A stretch of 34,506 nt of DNA from Streptomyces sp. Act143 (GTDB lineage Bacteria; Actinomycetota; Actinomycetes; Streptomycetales; Streptomycetaceae), in contig NZ_QFRX01000001.1 in assembly GCF_003143935.1 (NCBI RefSeq), forward strand, positions 1,984,411 through 2,018,916, read 5' to 3'. Under the pieces are notes generated by a model that was not told where the DNA came from, did not search any database, and saw only the letters and a program-made list of their open reading frames with translations. The position numbers were made by a program, and so were the translations under genes. Of this stretch, positions 15,660 to 22,733 are shown one piece after another. Position 1 is the stretch's first letter, and each line of letters starts with the position of its first letter.

Positions 15660-16516
15660 CCGTGACGTCGCTGGGGGTGCCGCGGCGGCTGGTGGAGTTC
15701 GCCCTGGACGGGCGGCCGGTGCGGGTCCCCGAGCGGACGACCCTCCTGGAGGCGTGCCGGGCGGCCGGCAAGGAGGTCCCCGCGCTCTGCCGTGCCGGGT
15801 CCCTCGCCCCGACGGGTGCCTGCCGGCTCTGTGTCGTCGAGGTCGAGGGAGCGGACGCCCTCGTGGCGGCCTGTTCCCGCGAGGCCGAGCCCGGCATGCG
15901 GGTGCGGACCGGGACCGAGCGCGTCCGGCACACCCGGCGGATCGTCCTGGAACTGCTCGCCTCCTCGGTCGACTTGTCGACCACACCGGGGGTCGCGGAG
16001 TGGATGGCGGAGTACGGGGCACGGCCGGACCGGTTCGGCCCGGCGGCGGCCCGCTCCGGCGGGGAGCCGGTCGTCGACGCCGGTCTGTTCGTGCGCGACG
16101 ACGGCAAGTGCCTGCGCTGCGGCAATTGCGTGGCGGTCTGCGGCGGCCAGGGCCGGGGCACGTTCGCCATCGCCGTCTCCGGCCGCGGCGCGGACATCCG
16201 CGTCAGCGCCGAGTACGACGCCGCGCTCACCGACTCCGCCTGCGTGCACTGCGGCGACTGCCTCGACGTGTGCCCGACGGGGGCGCTGTCGTCCGGGCCG
16301 GAGTTCGCCCTGCGCGCGGCGGACGCCTGGGACGAACCGTCGCAGACGGTCACGACCACGGTGTGCGGGCACTGCGGAGTGGGCTGCGAGCTTGTCCTGC
16401 ACGTGCAGGACAATGAGATCGTGAAGGTCACCTCCCCGCACGACAGCCCGGTGACCCACGGGCATCTCTGCATCAAGGGCCGCTTCGGCCACCAGTACAT
16501 AGAGAACCGGGACTGA
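15656..16516 (+). CDS. Multi-cluster iron-sulfur protein carrying the missing N-terminal module of the molybdoenzyme
   Basis: Electron-transfer subunit of 286 residues. Modules in order are: a [2Fe-2S] ferredoxin domain (Cys45, 56, 59 and 73); a two-cluster ferredoxin domain (CxxCxxCxxxC at 152-162 and at 196-206, the latter followed by Pro); and a C-terminal Mo-oxidoreductase Fe4S4 domain (Cys237, 240, 244 and 272) with LCIKGRFG, where Lys274 matches the relay Lys44 of E. coli FdhH. It ends at GHQYIENRD, exactly where the upstream catalytic protein resumes with RLTHPLVRD. Together the two proteins equal one NAD-linked FdhA/FdhF chain. The ATG at 15656 overlaps the preceding stop. Confidence 0.9.
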   Translation: MTVTSLGVPRRLVEFALDGRPVRVPERTTLLEACRAAGKEVPALCRAGSLAPTGACRLCVVEVEGADALVAACSREAEPGMRVRTGTERVRHTRRIVLELLASSVDLSTTPGVAEWMAEYGARPDRFGPAAARSGGEPVVDAGLFVRDDGKCLRCGNCVAVCGGQGRGTFAIAVSGRGADIRVSAEYDAALTDSACVHCGDCLDVCPTGALSSGPEFALRAADAWDEPSQTVTTTVCGHCGVGCELVLHVQDNEIVKVTSPHDSPVTHGHLCIKGRFGHQYIENRD

Positions 16517-16522
16517 ACAGCC

Positions 16523-17371
16523 ATGGGACGAGTCACGGAACGACGCAAGGTGATCCGCATCCGCGACGGGGTGGTCTCCACCCGGCCCGACACGCTCGTG
16601 GCCGAGGAGCCACTGGAGATCCGGCTCAACGGCAAACCGCTGGCGATCACCATGCGCACCCCCGGTGACGACTTCGCGCTGGCCGCGGGGTTCCTGGTCA
16701 GCGAGGGAGTGGTGGCCGAGCAGGCCGACCTGCAGAACATCGTGTACTGCGCGGGCGCCACGGTCGACGGCTCCAACACCTACAACGTCGTCGACGTCCG
16801 GACCGCGCCGGGCGTCGAGATCCCCGACATCACCCTGGAACGGAACGTCTACACCACCTCCTCCTGCGGGCTGTGCGGCAAGGCGAGCCTGGACGCGGTG
16901 CGGACCACGGCCCGCTGGCCCGTCTCCGACTCTCCCCCGGTCCGGATCGGCCCCGAGCTGCTCGCGAGTCTCCCCGACCGGCTGCGCGCGGCCCAGCGGG
17001 TCTTCGACCGGACCGGGGGTCTGCACGCCGCCGCGCTGTTCGACGCGGACGGGGAGCTGCTGGACATAAGGGAGGACGTGGGGCGGCACAACGCGGTCGA
17101 CAAGCTGGTGGGGCGGGCGTTGCAGAGCGGTGCGCTGCCGTTGTCGCAGGCGGTTCTGCTGGTGTCCGGACGGGCTTCCTTCGAGCTGGCGCAGAAGGCC
17201 GTCATGGCGGGGATTCCGGTGCTGGCGGCGGTCTCCGCCCCGTCCTCGCTCGCCGTGGACCTGGCGGCGGAGACGGGGCTGACGCTGGTGGGGTTCCTGC
17301 GGGGCCGGTCGATGAACGTGTACGCGGGTGCGGAGCGCATCGCCCTCCAGGCAGCGTCGGCCCACGGGTGA
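16523..17371 (+). CDS. fdhD: FdhD: formate dehydrogenase accessory sulfurtransferase
   Basis: Protein of 282 residues that passes sulfur from a cysteine desulfurase to the bis-MGD molybdenum centre of FdhF-type enzymes. Visible hallmarks are the N-terminal [23 protein letters not shown] (split over about 28-50), the catalytic CxxC in SSCGLCGK (Cys115 and Cys118), and [13 protein letters not shown] (around 192-204) followed by [12 protein letters not shown]. The gene starts 6 bp after the iron-sulfur subunit gene. Its presence implies that the divergent molybdoenzyme still uses a sulfido-type cofactor, although it could also serve another formate dehydrogenase in the genome. Confidence 0.95.
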   Translation: MGRVTERRKVIRIRDGVVSTRPDTLVAEEPLEIRLNGKPLAITMRTPGDDFALAAGFLVSEGVVAEQADLQNIVYCAGATVDGSNTYNVVDVRTAPGVEIPDITLERNVYTTSSCGLCGKASLDAVRTTARWPVSDSPPVRIGPELLASLPDRLRAAQRVFDRTGGLHAAALFDADGELLDIREDVGRHNAVDKLVGRALQSGALPLSQAVLLVSGRASFELAQKAVMAGIPVLAAVSAPSSLAVDLAAETGLTLVGFLRGRSMNVYAGAERIALQAASAHG

Positions 17372-17380
17372 GCGGGGCGG

Positions 17381-17908
17381 TCAGGCTGTCGTGAAGTGCA
17401 CCTCCGCCGAGTGCACCACCGTGCCCAGACGCGGGAAGTCCAGCCGCACCGACGCGTCGTGCTCCGCCGCCGTGAGCGCCGCCATCGCGTCCTCGACGAA
17501 GACCAGGTCGTAGCCGAGGTCCCCGGCGGCCCGGGCCGTGGACTCCACGCCCAGGTTGGTGGCGATGCCGCCGAACACCAGGGTGGTGACGCCCCGTTCG
17601 CGCAGGCGTGCGTCCAGATCGGTGCCCTGGAAGGCGCCGATGGTGCGCTTGACGACCTCGAGGTCGCCGTCCGCGGCCAGCCCCGCCACCAGCGCGCTGC
17701 CGGGCGGCTGTTCGGGGACGCCGGGGCGCTCCACGCGGACGAGGACGACGTGGGCGCCCACCGAGCGGAAGGCGGCCGCCAACTCCTGGGCGGTGGTGAG
17801 GACTTCGGTGCCCTTGCGGGGCTCCAGGGGCAGCGCGACGATCCGGTCCATCAGATCGACGAGGACGAGGGCGCTGCGCGCGGGGTCGAGCGCGAGGGGT
17901 GCGGTCAT
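17381..17908 (-). CDS. Isochorismatase-family hydrolase lacking the nucleophilic cysteine
   Basis: Cysteine-hydrolase-fold protein of 175 residues. The conserved Asp18 (LVLVDLMDR) and Lys87 (VVKRTIGAF) are present, as is the cis-peptide motif GGIATN. The usual nucleophile position reads TNLGVESTAR, with Gly120 instead of Cys. Gly-type sites occur in isochorismatases such as EntB and PhzD, which hydrolyse without a covalent thioester, and in some uncharacterised relatives. Nicotinamidase- or carbamoylase-like chemistry is therefore unlikely. It is convergent with fdhD (9-bp gap) and 19 bp downstream of the MarR gene on the same strand. Its start at 17908 is a simple ATG (MTAPLALDPARS). Confidence 0.87.
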   Translation of the reverse strand: MTAPLALDPARSALVLVDLMDRIVALPLEPRKGTEVLTTAQELAAAFRSVGAHVVLVRVERPGVPEQPPGSALVAGLAADGDLEVVKRTIGAFQGTDLDARLRERGVTTLVFGGIATNLGVESTARAAGDLGYDLVFVEDAMAALTAAEHDASVRLDFPRLGTVVHSAEVHFTTA

Positions 17909-17927
17909 GACGGAACGTTATCCGCCG

Positions 17928-18365
17928 TCAGTCCGCGGTACCGGAAATCCGGATCAACAGGCCCATGAAATGGTCGCGTTCGGCCGGTGACAGCGGGGCC
18001 AGCAGCTCGTCGTTGGCCCTGCGGGCGACCTTCTCGCAGCGCTTGAGCAGCCGCGCGCCCGCGTCGGTGAGGGAGACCGCGTTCTTGCGGCGGTCGCGCG
18101 GATCAGGACTGCGGACGACGAGCCCTCCGGCCTGCAGATCGTTGAGGACGCCCACCAGGTCCTTGGGGTCCAGTCCGACGCTGCGGCCGATGTCGGCCTG
18201 GGCCACGGGGGCCAGGTCGCGCACGGCGGAGAGCACCACGTGGTGCCACATCTTGACGCCCTCGGCCGCCAGTTCCCCGGCGACCAGGGTCCGGCCCCGG
18301 GCGGCGGCGCGCCCGAGCAGCCAGCTGGGGAGGGAGCGGATCTCGGCGAGGGGGGCTTCCGGCAT
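17928..18365 (-). CDS. MarR family transcriptional regulator
   Basis: Winged-helix regulator of 145 residues, the normal MarR length. The DNA-binding part is around residues 55-100 (QADIGRSVGLDPKDLVGVLNDLQAGGLVVRSPDPRD split over that range, with the wing DRRKNAVSLTDAG). The ATG at 18365 has no Shine-Dalgarno; a TAGGCT -10-like hexamer ends 7 bp before it, so a leaderless transcript is likely. Two palindromic sites lie just upstream, between this gene and the divergent MDR dehydrogenase, suggesting that it represses both. Ligands of MarR proteins are often phenolic or electrophilic compounds; the ligand here is unknown. Confidence 0.92.
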   Translation of the reverse strand: MPEAPLAEIRSLPSWLLGRAAARGRTLVAGELAAEGVKMWHHVVLSAVRDLAPVAQADIGRSVGLDPKDLVGVLNDLQAGGLVVRSPDPRDRRKNAVSLTDAGARLLKRCEKVARRANDELLAPLSPAERDHFMGLLIRISGTAD

Positions 18366-18399
18366 GCGGCGCAGCCTAGCAAGAAATTCATGGGTTTCC

Positions 18400-18458
18400 C
18401 CAACGAAAAATCGTTGGACGTCCCCATGATTCCCCTTGTACCGTTGGACTTCCCAACG
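18400..18458. promoter_or_regulatory. Twin MarR-type operators and divergent promoters
   Basis: CCAACGA-AAAA-TCGTTGG (18400-18417) is a perfect 7-bp dyad. CGTTGG-ACTTC-CCAACG (18442-18458) is a perfect 6-bp dyad built from the same half-site in the opposite arrangement. A plus-strand promoter candidate, TTGGAC (18414-18419) and TGTACC (18437-18442) with a 17-bp spacer, lies between them and would be occluded by repressor. The first site also touches the -35 region of the marR gene. Confidence 0.78.
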
Positions 18459-18473
18459 ATTCCTGGAGGTGCC

Positions 18474-19391
18474 GTGCGCCGCATCCGGTACGAGTCCACC
18501 GGTGGCCCCCTGTTCCTTGAGCAGGTCGCCGTCCCCGAGCCCGGTCCCGCCGAACTCCTGGTCCGCTGCGAGGCGATCGGCGTCACGCTCCCCGTGGTGC
18601 GCAAGGTCACCGAGGCCGCCGAGCCGATACCGCTGGGCGGCGAGATCGCCGGGGCGGTCGTGGCCGTCGGCGCCGAGGTCACCGCCTTCCGGGTCGGCGA
18701 CCGGGTGACGGGCCTGTGCTTCGGCCACGGCTACGCCGACTACGCGCTGCTGCACCAGGCCATGGCCTCCCCGGTGCCCGGCACCGCCACGGCCGTGGAC
18801 GCGGTCGCGCTCGTGCGCAGCGGACTGGTGGCGTCAGGCGCACTGGAGGCCGCGCGCCCGGAGAAGGGGGAGGCCGCCCTGGTCACCGCCGCGGCGAGCG
18901 GGGTCGGCCATCTCGCCGTGCAGCTGGCCCGGACTCGGGGCGCGGACCGGGTGGTGGCGGCCGTGTCGGATGCGGCGAAGACGGAGTTCGTGCGTTCCCT
19001 GGGCGCCGACGAGGTGGCCCGGTACGCCGACGAGCGCTGGACGGACCCCGTCGACTACGTCCTCGACGCGGTCGGCGGCGACCTGCTCTCCCCGGCCCTC
19101 GCCGCGCTCGCCCCCGGCGGACGGCTCGTCGCGTACAGCTCGGGAGGCGGCACGATCCAGGCGTACGACCTGCTCGTGGGGGCCAAGTCCGTGATCGGCT
19201 TCCAGCTGGCGCGGGTCGCGCGCGGGGAGCCGGAGCGGTACGAGCGATGGCGTACGGAGTTGTGGCGGCTGTTCGGGGAAGGGGCGCTCAAGCCGGCCGT
19301 GCATGCGGAGTTCGCGCTCACGGACGCGGCCGCGGCGCACGCGGCGATCGAGACGCGGAGCAACCTCGGGAAGGTCGTGCTCCGCCCGTAG
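18474..19391 (+). CDS. MDR-family NAD(P)H:quinone oxidoreductase/zinc-independent alcohol dehydrogenase
   Basis: Medium-chain reductase of 305 residues. The N-terminal GroES-like domain (PGPAELLVRCEAIGV, then LGGEIAGAVVAVGAEVTAFRVGDRV split across it) lacks the catalytic-zinc cysteine cluster. The nucleotide-binding domain has the AASGVGHLAVQLARTRGA motif (about residues 140-157), typical of NADPH-dependent quinone reductases, and ends with SNLGKVVLRP. The GTG at 18474 is preceded by GGAGG, with both MarR-type operators just upstream. Divergent arrangement suggests that it is the main target of the MarR regulator and acts on quinones or reactive carbonyls. Confidence 0.9.
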   Translation: MRRIRYESTGGPLFLEQVAVPEPGPAELLVRCEAIGVTLPVVRKVTEAAEPIPLGGEIAGAVVAVGAEVTAFRVGDRVTGLCFGHGYADYALLHQAMASPVPGTATAVDAVALVRSGLVASGALEAARPEKGEAALVTAAASGVGHLAVQLARTRGADRVVAAVSDAAKTEFVRSLGADEVARYADERWTDPVDYVLDAVGGDLLSPALAALAPGGRLVAYSSGGGTIQAYDLLVGAKSVIGFQLARVARGEPERYERWRTELWRLFGEGALKPAVHAEFALTDAAAAHAAIETRSNLGKVVLRP

Positions 19392-19515
19392 CCACGAGGC
19401 ATCAGCACCGTGCGGGCCGGGACGACGGCGGCTTTGCGCCATCGGCGCCCCGGCGCGGATCACGGGCCCCGACGGCCCATGGACCAGGTGCGCGGCAGCC
19501 ACTAACGTCCCGTGG

Positions 19516-20745
19516 GTGCCCGACGACGTACGAGCACGACAGCGGACGGGAACGGGGCTCGGTCTGGTGCTGGCCCTGGTTCTCGGGGCCGTGCTGCTCA
19601 CGTCCCGTCCCGAGGACGAGGACCGGCCGGACGCGGGCGGCTGCACCCCGCGTACCGTCGCCTCGTGGTCGGCGGACGAGGGGCTCACGTCCGAGTTCGC
19701 CCGGTACGGCGACGACGCGAGCCGCGCCGACGACTGGACCGGCGGCGACGGCACCCACTCGGTGCGGCTGCCGGACGGGCGGGTGCTGTGGCTGTTCTCG
19801 GACACCTATCTCGGCCAGGTGTACCCCCCGCCCAATCCGGTCGGCGAGTCCTTCGCCTGGCGGGACACGGCGGCGCCGCTGGTGCGGAACTCCGCGGTGC
19901 TGATGCGCGGCGGCCGGCTGGAGAGCACGCTGCCGGCGCCGCTGTTCCCCGACCCCGGGCCGGACCAGTGGCGGTGGCCGGTGGCGGCCCGGGTCGAACC
20001 CCGGTCACCGGGCTCGGCGGAGCAGGTCCTGCGGGTGGTGCTGTGGGTGCGGACGGCGGCAGCCGCGCCGTGGATCTACGGGACGCCCACGGCCACCGAG
20101 GTCGCCACCCTCTCCCTGCCCGGGCTGCGGGTCGAGTCGATCGCCAAGGTGCTGGACCAGCAGCTGGTGCCGGACCCGTCCCGGCGGGTGCTGTTCGGCA
20201 CGACGCTCGTCGAGCGGGACGGCTGGACCTACGTCTTCGGCGGCGACGACGGCCAGGCCGTCTCCCGGCCGGTGTCGTCGGCGTACGTGGCACGGGTGCC
20301 GGACGGCAGGCTCGGGGAGCCGGGGGCGTGGCAGTACTGGGACGGCTCCGACTGGCGGGCGGCGGCGAAACCGGCCGCGGTGCTCGGGAACGAGCGCAGC
20401 CGGACCGGGGTGGGCAGCGCCTTCTCGGTCACCCGAGCGGGCGGCACGTACGTGCTGTTCACGATGGCGGCGGGGACGCGGGGGCTGACGACCGTCACCT
20501 CGTACTGGGCGTGCTCACCGAGCGGGCCCTGGCACGGTCCGGCCAAGGACTTCAGCCCCGGGCTGCCGGACGGGCAGGTGGCGGCCTACAACCCGCAGGT
20601 CCATCCCGCGCTCGGCGACGGACGGCTGGTGCTCAGTTACGACGTGAACTGGCTGGAGCCGTCCGCCGCGGCGGCGCAGCTCAACCAGAACGTGTCGCTG
20701 TACCGACCGCGGTTCGTGACCCTGCGGCTGAAGCCGGGGACGTGA
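19516..20745 (+). CDS. Membrane-anchored DUF4185-like beta-propeller protein
   Basis: Protein of 409 residues with one N-terminal membrane segment (LGLVLALVLGAVLL, about 13-26) and a large extracytoplasmic domain. The domain has repeated propeller-type blades: LPDGRVLWLFSDTYLG, a mid-protein DGWTYVFGGDDG, GTYVLFTM and GRLVLSYDVNW. This resembles DUF4185/DUF5005 proteins with a glycoside-hydrolase-like five-bladed propeller. No catalytic assignment can be made. The chosen start is GTG at 19516 without a Shine-Dalgarno; a TAACGT hexamer 8 bp upstream would allow a leaderless message. The 3' end overlaps the convergent SBF transporter gene by 65 bp. Confidence 0.75.
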   Translation: MPDDVRARQRTGTGLGLVLALVLGAVLLTSRPEDEDRPDAGGCTPRTVASWSADEGLTSEFARYGDDASRADDWTGGDGTHSVRLPDGRVLWLFSDTYLGQVYPPPNPVGESFAWRDTAAPLVRNSAVLMRGGRLESTLPAPLFPDPGPDQWRWPVAARVEPRSPGSAEQVLRVVLWVRTAAAAPWIYGTPTATEVATLSLPGLRVESIAKVLDQQLVPDPSRRVLFGTTLVERDGWTYVFGGDDGQAVSRPVSSAYVARVPDGRLGEPGAWQYWDGSDWRAAAKPAAVLGNERSRTGVGSAFSVTRAGGTYVLFTMAAGTRGLTTVTSYWACSPSGPWHGPAKDFSPGLPDGQVAAYNPQVHPALGDGRLVLSYDVNWLEPSAAAAQLNQNVSLYRPRFVTLRLKPGT

Positions 20746-21781
20746 TGCCGGGCTCGGGGTCGTGGGAGCGGCGCTTGGCGATGACCGCGCACACCATCAG
20801 CTGCATCTGGTGGAAGAGCATCAGCGGCAGCACGGCGAGCGAGGCGTGCGCGCCGAACAGGACGCTCGCCATGGGCAGTCCGGAGGCGAGGGACTTCTTG
20901 GAGCCGGCGAACTGGATGGCGATCCGGTCCTCGCGGTCGAAGCGCAGCGCCTTGGCGCCGTACCAGGTCAGCGCGAGCATCACGGCGAGCAGGACGGCCT
21001 CGACGGCGAGCAGCCCGGCCAGCCGGAGCGGGCTGACCTGGTGCCAGATGCCCTGGACCATGCCCTCGCTGAACGCCGTGTAGACGACCAGGAGGATCGA
21101 GCCCCGGTCGACCAGACCGAGGACCTTCTTGTGCCGGGCGACGAAACCTCCGATCCAGCGCCGCAGCAACTGCCCCGCGACGAACGGCACCAGCAGCTGG
21201 AGCACGATCTTGACCAGCGAGTCGGCGGAGAAGCCGCCGGCGCTGCTGCCGAGCAGGGCGGCGGCGAGCAGCGGTGTGATGACGATGCCGACCAGGGAGG
21301 AGAAGGACCCGGCGCAGATCGCGGCGGGCACGTTGCCGCGGGCCATGGAGGTGAAGGCGATCGAGGACTGGATCGTCGACGGGACGAGGGTGAGGAAGAG
21401 CAGGCCCTGGTAGAGGGGCTGGGTCAGCAGCACGGGGACGAGCCCACGGGCCGCCGTGCCGAGCAGCGGGAAGATCACGAACGTGCAGGCGAGGACCGTG
21501 AGGTGCAGGCGCCAGTGCTTGAGGCCGTCGAGGGCCTCGCGGGTGGAAAGGCGGGCGCCGTACAGGAAGAAGAGGAAGGCGATGGCGGCCGTGGAGGCGC
21601 CGGAGGCCACGTCCGCACCCGTGCCGCGGGCCGGGAGCAGGGCGGCGAGGCCCACCGTCCCGAGGAGCAGCAGGATGTACGGGTCGATCGGCAGCCGACT
21701 CGGCCAGCGCAGGCGTTTCACGGTGCTCCACATACTCGTCGTGCTCTCGGCGGTACCGGGGCCGTGGGGTCCCCCCTCCAT
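20681..21781 (-). CDS. Bile acid:sodium symporter (SBF/YfeH-like) family transporter
   Basis: Membrane protein of 366 residues with about nine or ten helices from residue 32 onwards. It matches the SBF-like (PF13593) branch: IAFLFFLYGARLSTREAL, LTLVPSTIQSSIAFTSMARGNVPAA split over about 140-165, and IAIQFAGSKKSLASGLPMASVL near residue 300. Relatives are sodium-coupled carriers of organic anions, but the substrates of this branch are largely unknown. The ATG at 21781 has AGGAGGAGG upstream; ATG at 21733 is an alternative. It is divergent from a LysR gene, 77 bp apart, which probably controls it. A hydrophilic C-terminal tail of about 25 residues runs into the convergent neighbour. Confidence 0.91.
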   Translation of the reverse strand: MEGGPHGPGTAESTTSMWSTVKRLRWPSRLPIDPYILLLLGTVGLAALLPARGTGADVASGASTAAIAFLFFLYGARLSTREALDGLKHWRLHLTVLACTFVIFPLLGTAARGLVPVLLTQPLYQGLLFLTLVPSTIQSSIAFTSMARGNVPAAICAGSFSSLVGIVITPLLAAALLGSSAGGFSADSLVKIVLQLLVPFVAGQLLRRWIGGFVARHKKVLGLVDRGSILLVVYTAFSEGMVQGIWHQVSPLRLAGLLAVEAVLLAVMLALTWYGAKALRFDREDRIAIQFAGSKKSLASGLPMASVLFGAHASLAVLPLMLFHQMQLMVCAVIAKRRSHDPEPGITSPASAAGSRTAVGTATRSG

Positions 21782-21858
21782 CGTCCTCCTCCTCGCCTCG
21801 ATCGGGAATCCGGCATACCGCTCTGACTGTCATCACGTTCCGCGATAGCCTGCCGCCC

Positions 21859-22722
21859 ATGTACGACCCGTCCCAGTTGCGTACGTTCCTGGCCGTGGCG
21901 CAGACCCTGAGTTTCACCCAGGCCGCCCGGCGGCTCGGGCTGCGCCAGTCGACCGTCAGCCAGCACGTCCGGCGACTGGAGGAGGCGGCCGGGCGGCAGT
22001 TGTTCTCCCGGGACACCCACTCGGTGGAGCTGACGGAGGACGGCGAGGCGATGCTCGGCTTCGCGCGCCGCATCCTGGAGGTGCACGAGCAGGCGTCGGC
22101 GTTCTTCACGGGTACCCGGCTGCGCGGCCGGCTGCGCTTCGGCGCGTCGGAGGACTTCGTGCTGACCCGGCTGCCGGAGATCCTGGAGCGCTTCCGGCAC
22201 GACCACCCGGAGGTCGACCTGGAGCTGACGGTGGAGCTCTCCGGCACCCTGCACGAGCAGTTGGCGGCCGGGAAGCTCGATCTTGTCCTCGCCAAGCGGC
22301 GGCCGGAGGACCCGCGCGGTGAACTGGTCTGGCACGACCGCCTGGTGTGGATCGGCGCGGAGCGGCTGCGCCTCGACCCGGACCGCCCGGTACCGCTGAT
22401 CGCGTACCCGCCGCCGGGCATCACCCGGGCGCTCGCCCTGGAGGCGCTGGAGCGGCAGGGGCGTGAGTGGCGGATCGCGTGCACGAGCGGCAGCCTCAGC
22501 GGCCTGGTCGCGGCGGCCCGGGCCGGGCTGGGTGTGATGGCCCATGTCCGGGGCCTGATCCCCCCGGGCCTGGTGCGGGTGCCGGACCGCTTCGGCCTGC
22601 CGGAACTGGGCCGCGTCGACTTCGTCCTGGTCCACGGCCACCGCCGCACGGCGGCGCAGGGCGCTGCGGACGCCCTGGCGGCGATGGTCCTGAGCAGCGG
22701 GGACCGGCTGCACCGCGGCTAG
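21859..22722 (+). CDS. LysR family transcriptional regulator
   Basis: Regulator of 287 residues. The N-terminal winged helix (residues 4-63) contains LRTFLAVAQTLSFTQAARRLGLRQSTVSQHVRRLE in segments, the standard LysR pattern. The effector-binding domain starts near residue 90 with LRGRLRFGASEDFV. It is divergent from the SBF transporter gene, the usual arrangement for a LysR regulator and its target. The last six codons lie inside a 26-bp perfect palindrome shared with the convergent Lrp gene, so both proteins end RLHRG and their stop codons overlap. Confidence 0.95.
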   Translation: MYDPSQLRTFLAVAQTLSFTQAARRLGLRQSTVSQHVRRLEEAAGRQLFSRDTHSVELTEDGEAMLGFARRILEVHEQASAFFTGTRLRGRLRFGASEDFVLTRLPEILERFRHDHPEVDLELTVELSGTLHEQLAAGKLDLVLAKRRPEDPRGELVWHDRLVWIGAERLRLDPDRPVPLIAYPPPGITRALALEALERQGREWRIACTSGSLSGLVAAARAGLGVMAHVRGLIPPGLVRVPDRFGLPELGRVDFVLVHGHRRTAAQGAADALAAMVLSSGDRLHRG

Positions 22723-22733
22723 CCGCGGTGCAG
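22708..22733. terminator. 26-bp perfect palindrome at the shared end of two convergent genes
   Basis: CTGCACCGCGGC-TAGCCGCGGTGCAG reads identically on both strands (centre between 22720 and 22721). The LysR stop TAG (22720-22722) and the Lrp stop (22719-22721 on the other strand) share two bases at the centre. The transcript would fold into a very GC-rich hairpin, so bidirectional termination is likely. There is no T-tract. Confidence 0.75.

Noticed and set aside
11403..16022. A 1539-codon open frame on the minus strand across the molybdoenzyme operon
   Set aside because: It is antisense to clear FdhF, NuoEF and PanE coding sequence, is rich in Arg/Pro/Gly with no domain-like pattern, and reflects the usual open antisense frame of high-GC DNA.
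14531..17365. A 944-codon minus-strand open frame opposite the NuoEF, iron-sulfur and fdhD genes
   Set aside because: Same artefact: the plus strand carries complete conserved families with cofactor motifs, while the minus frame has none.
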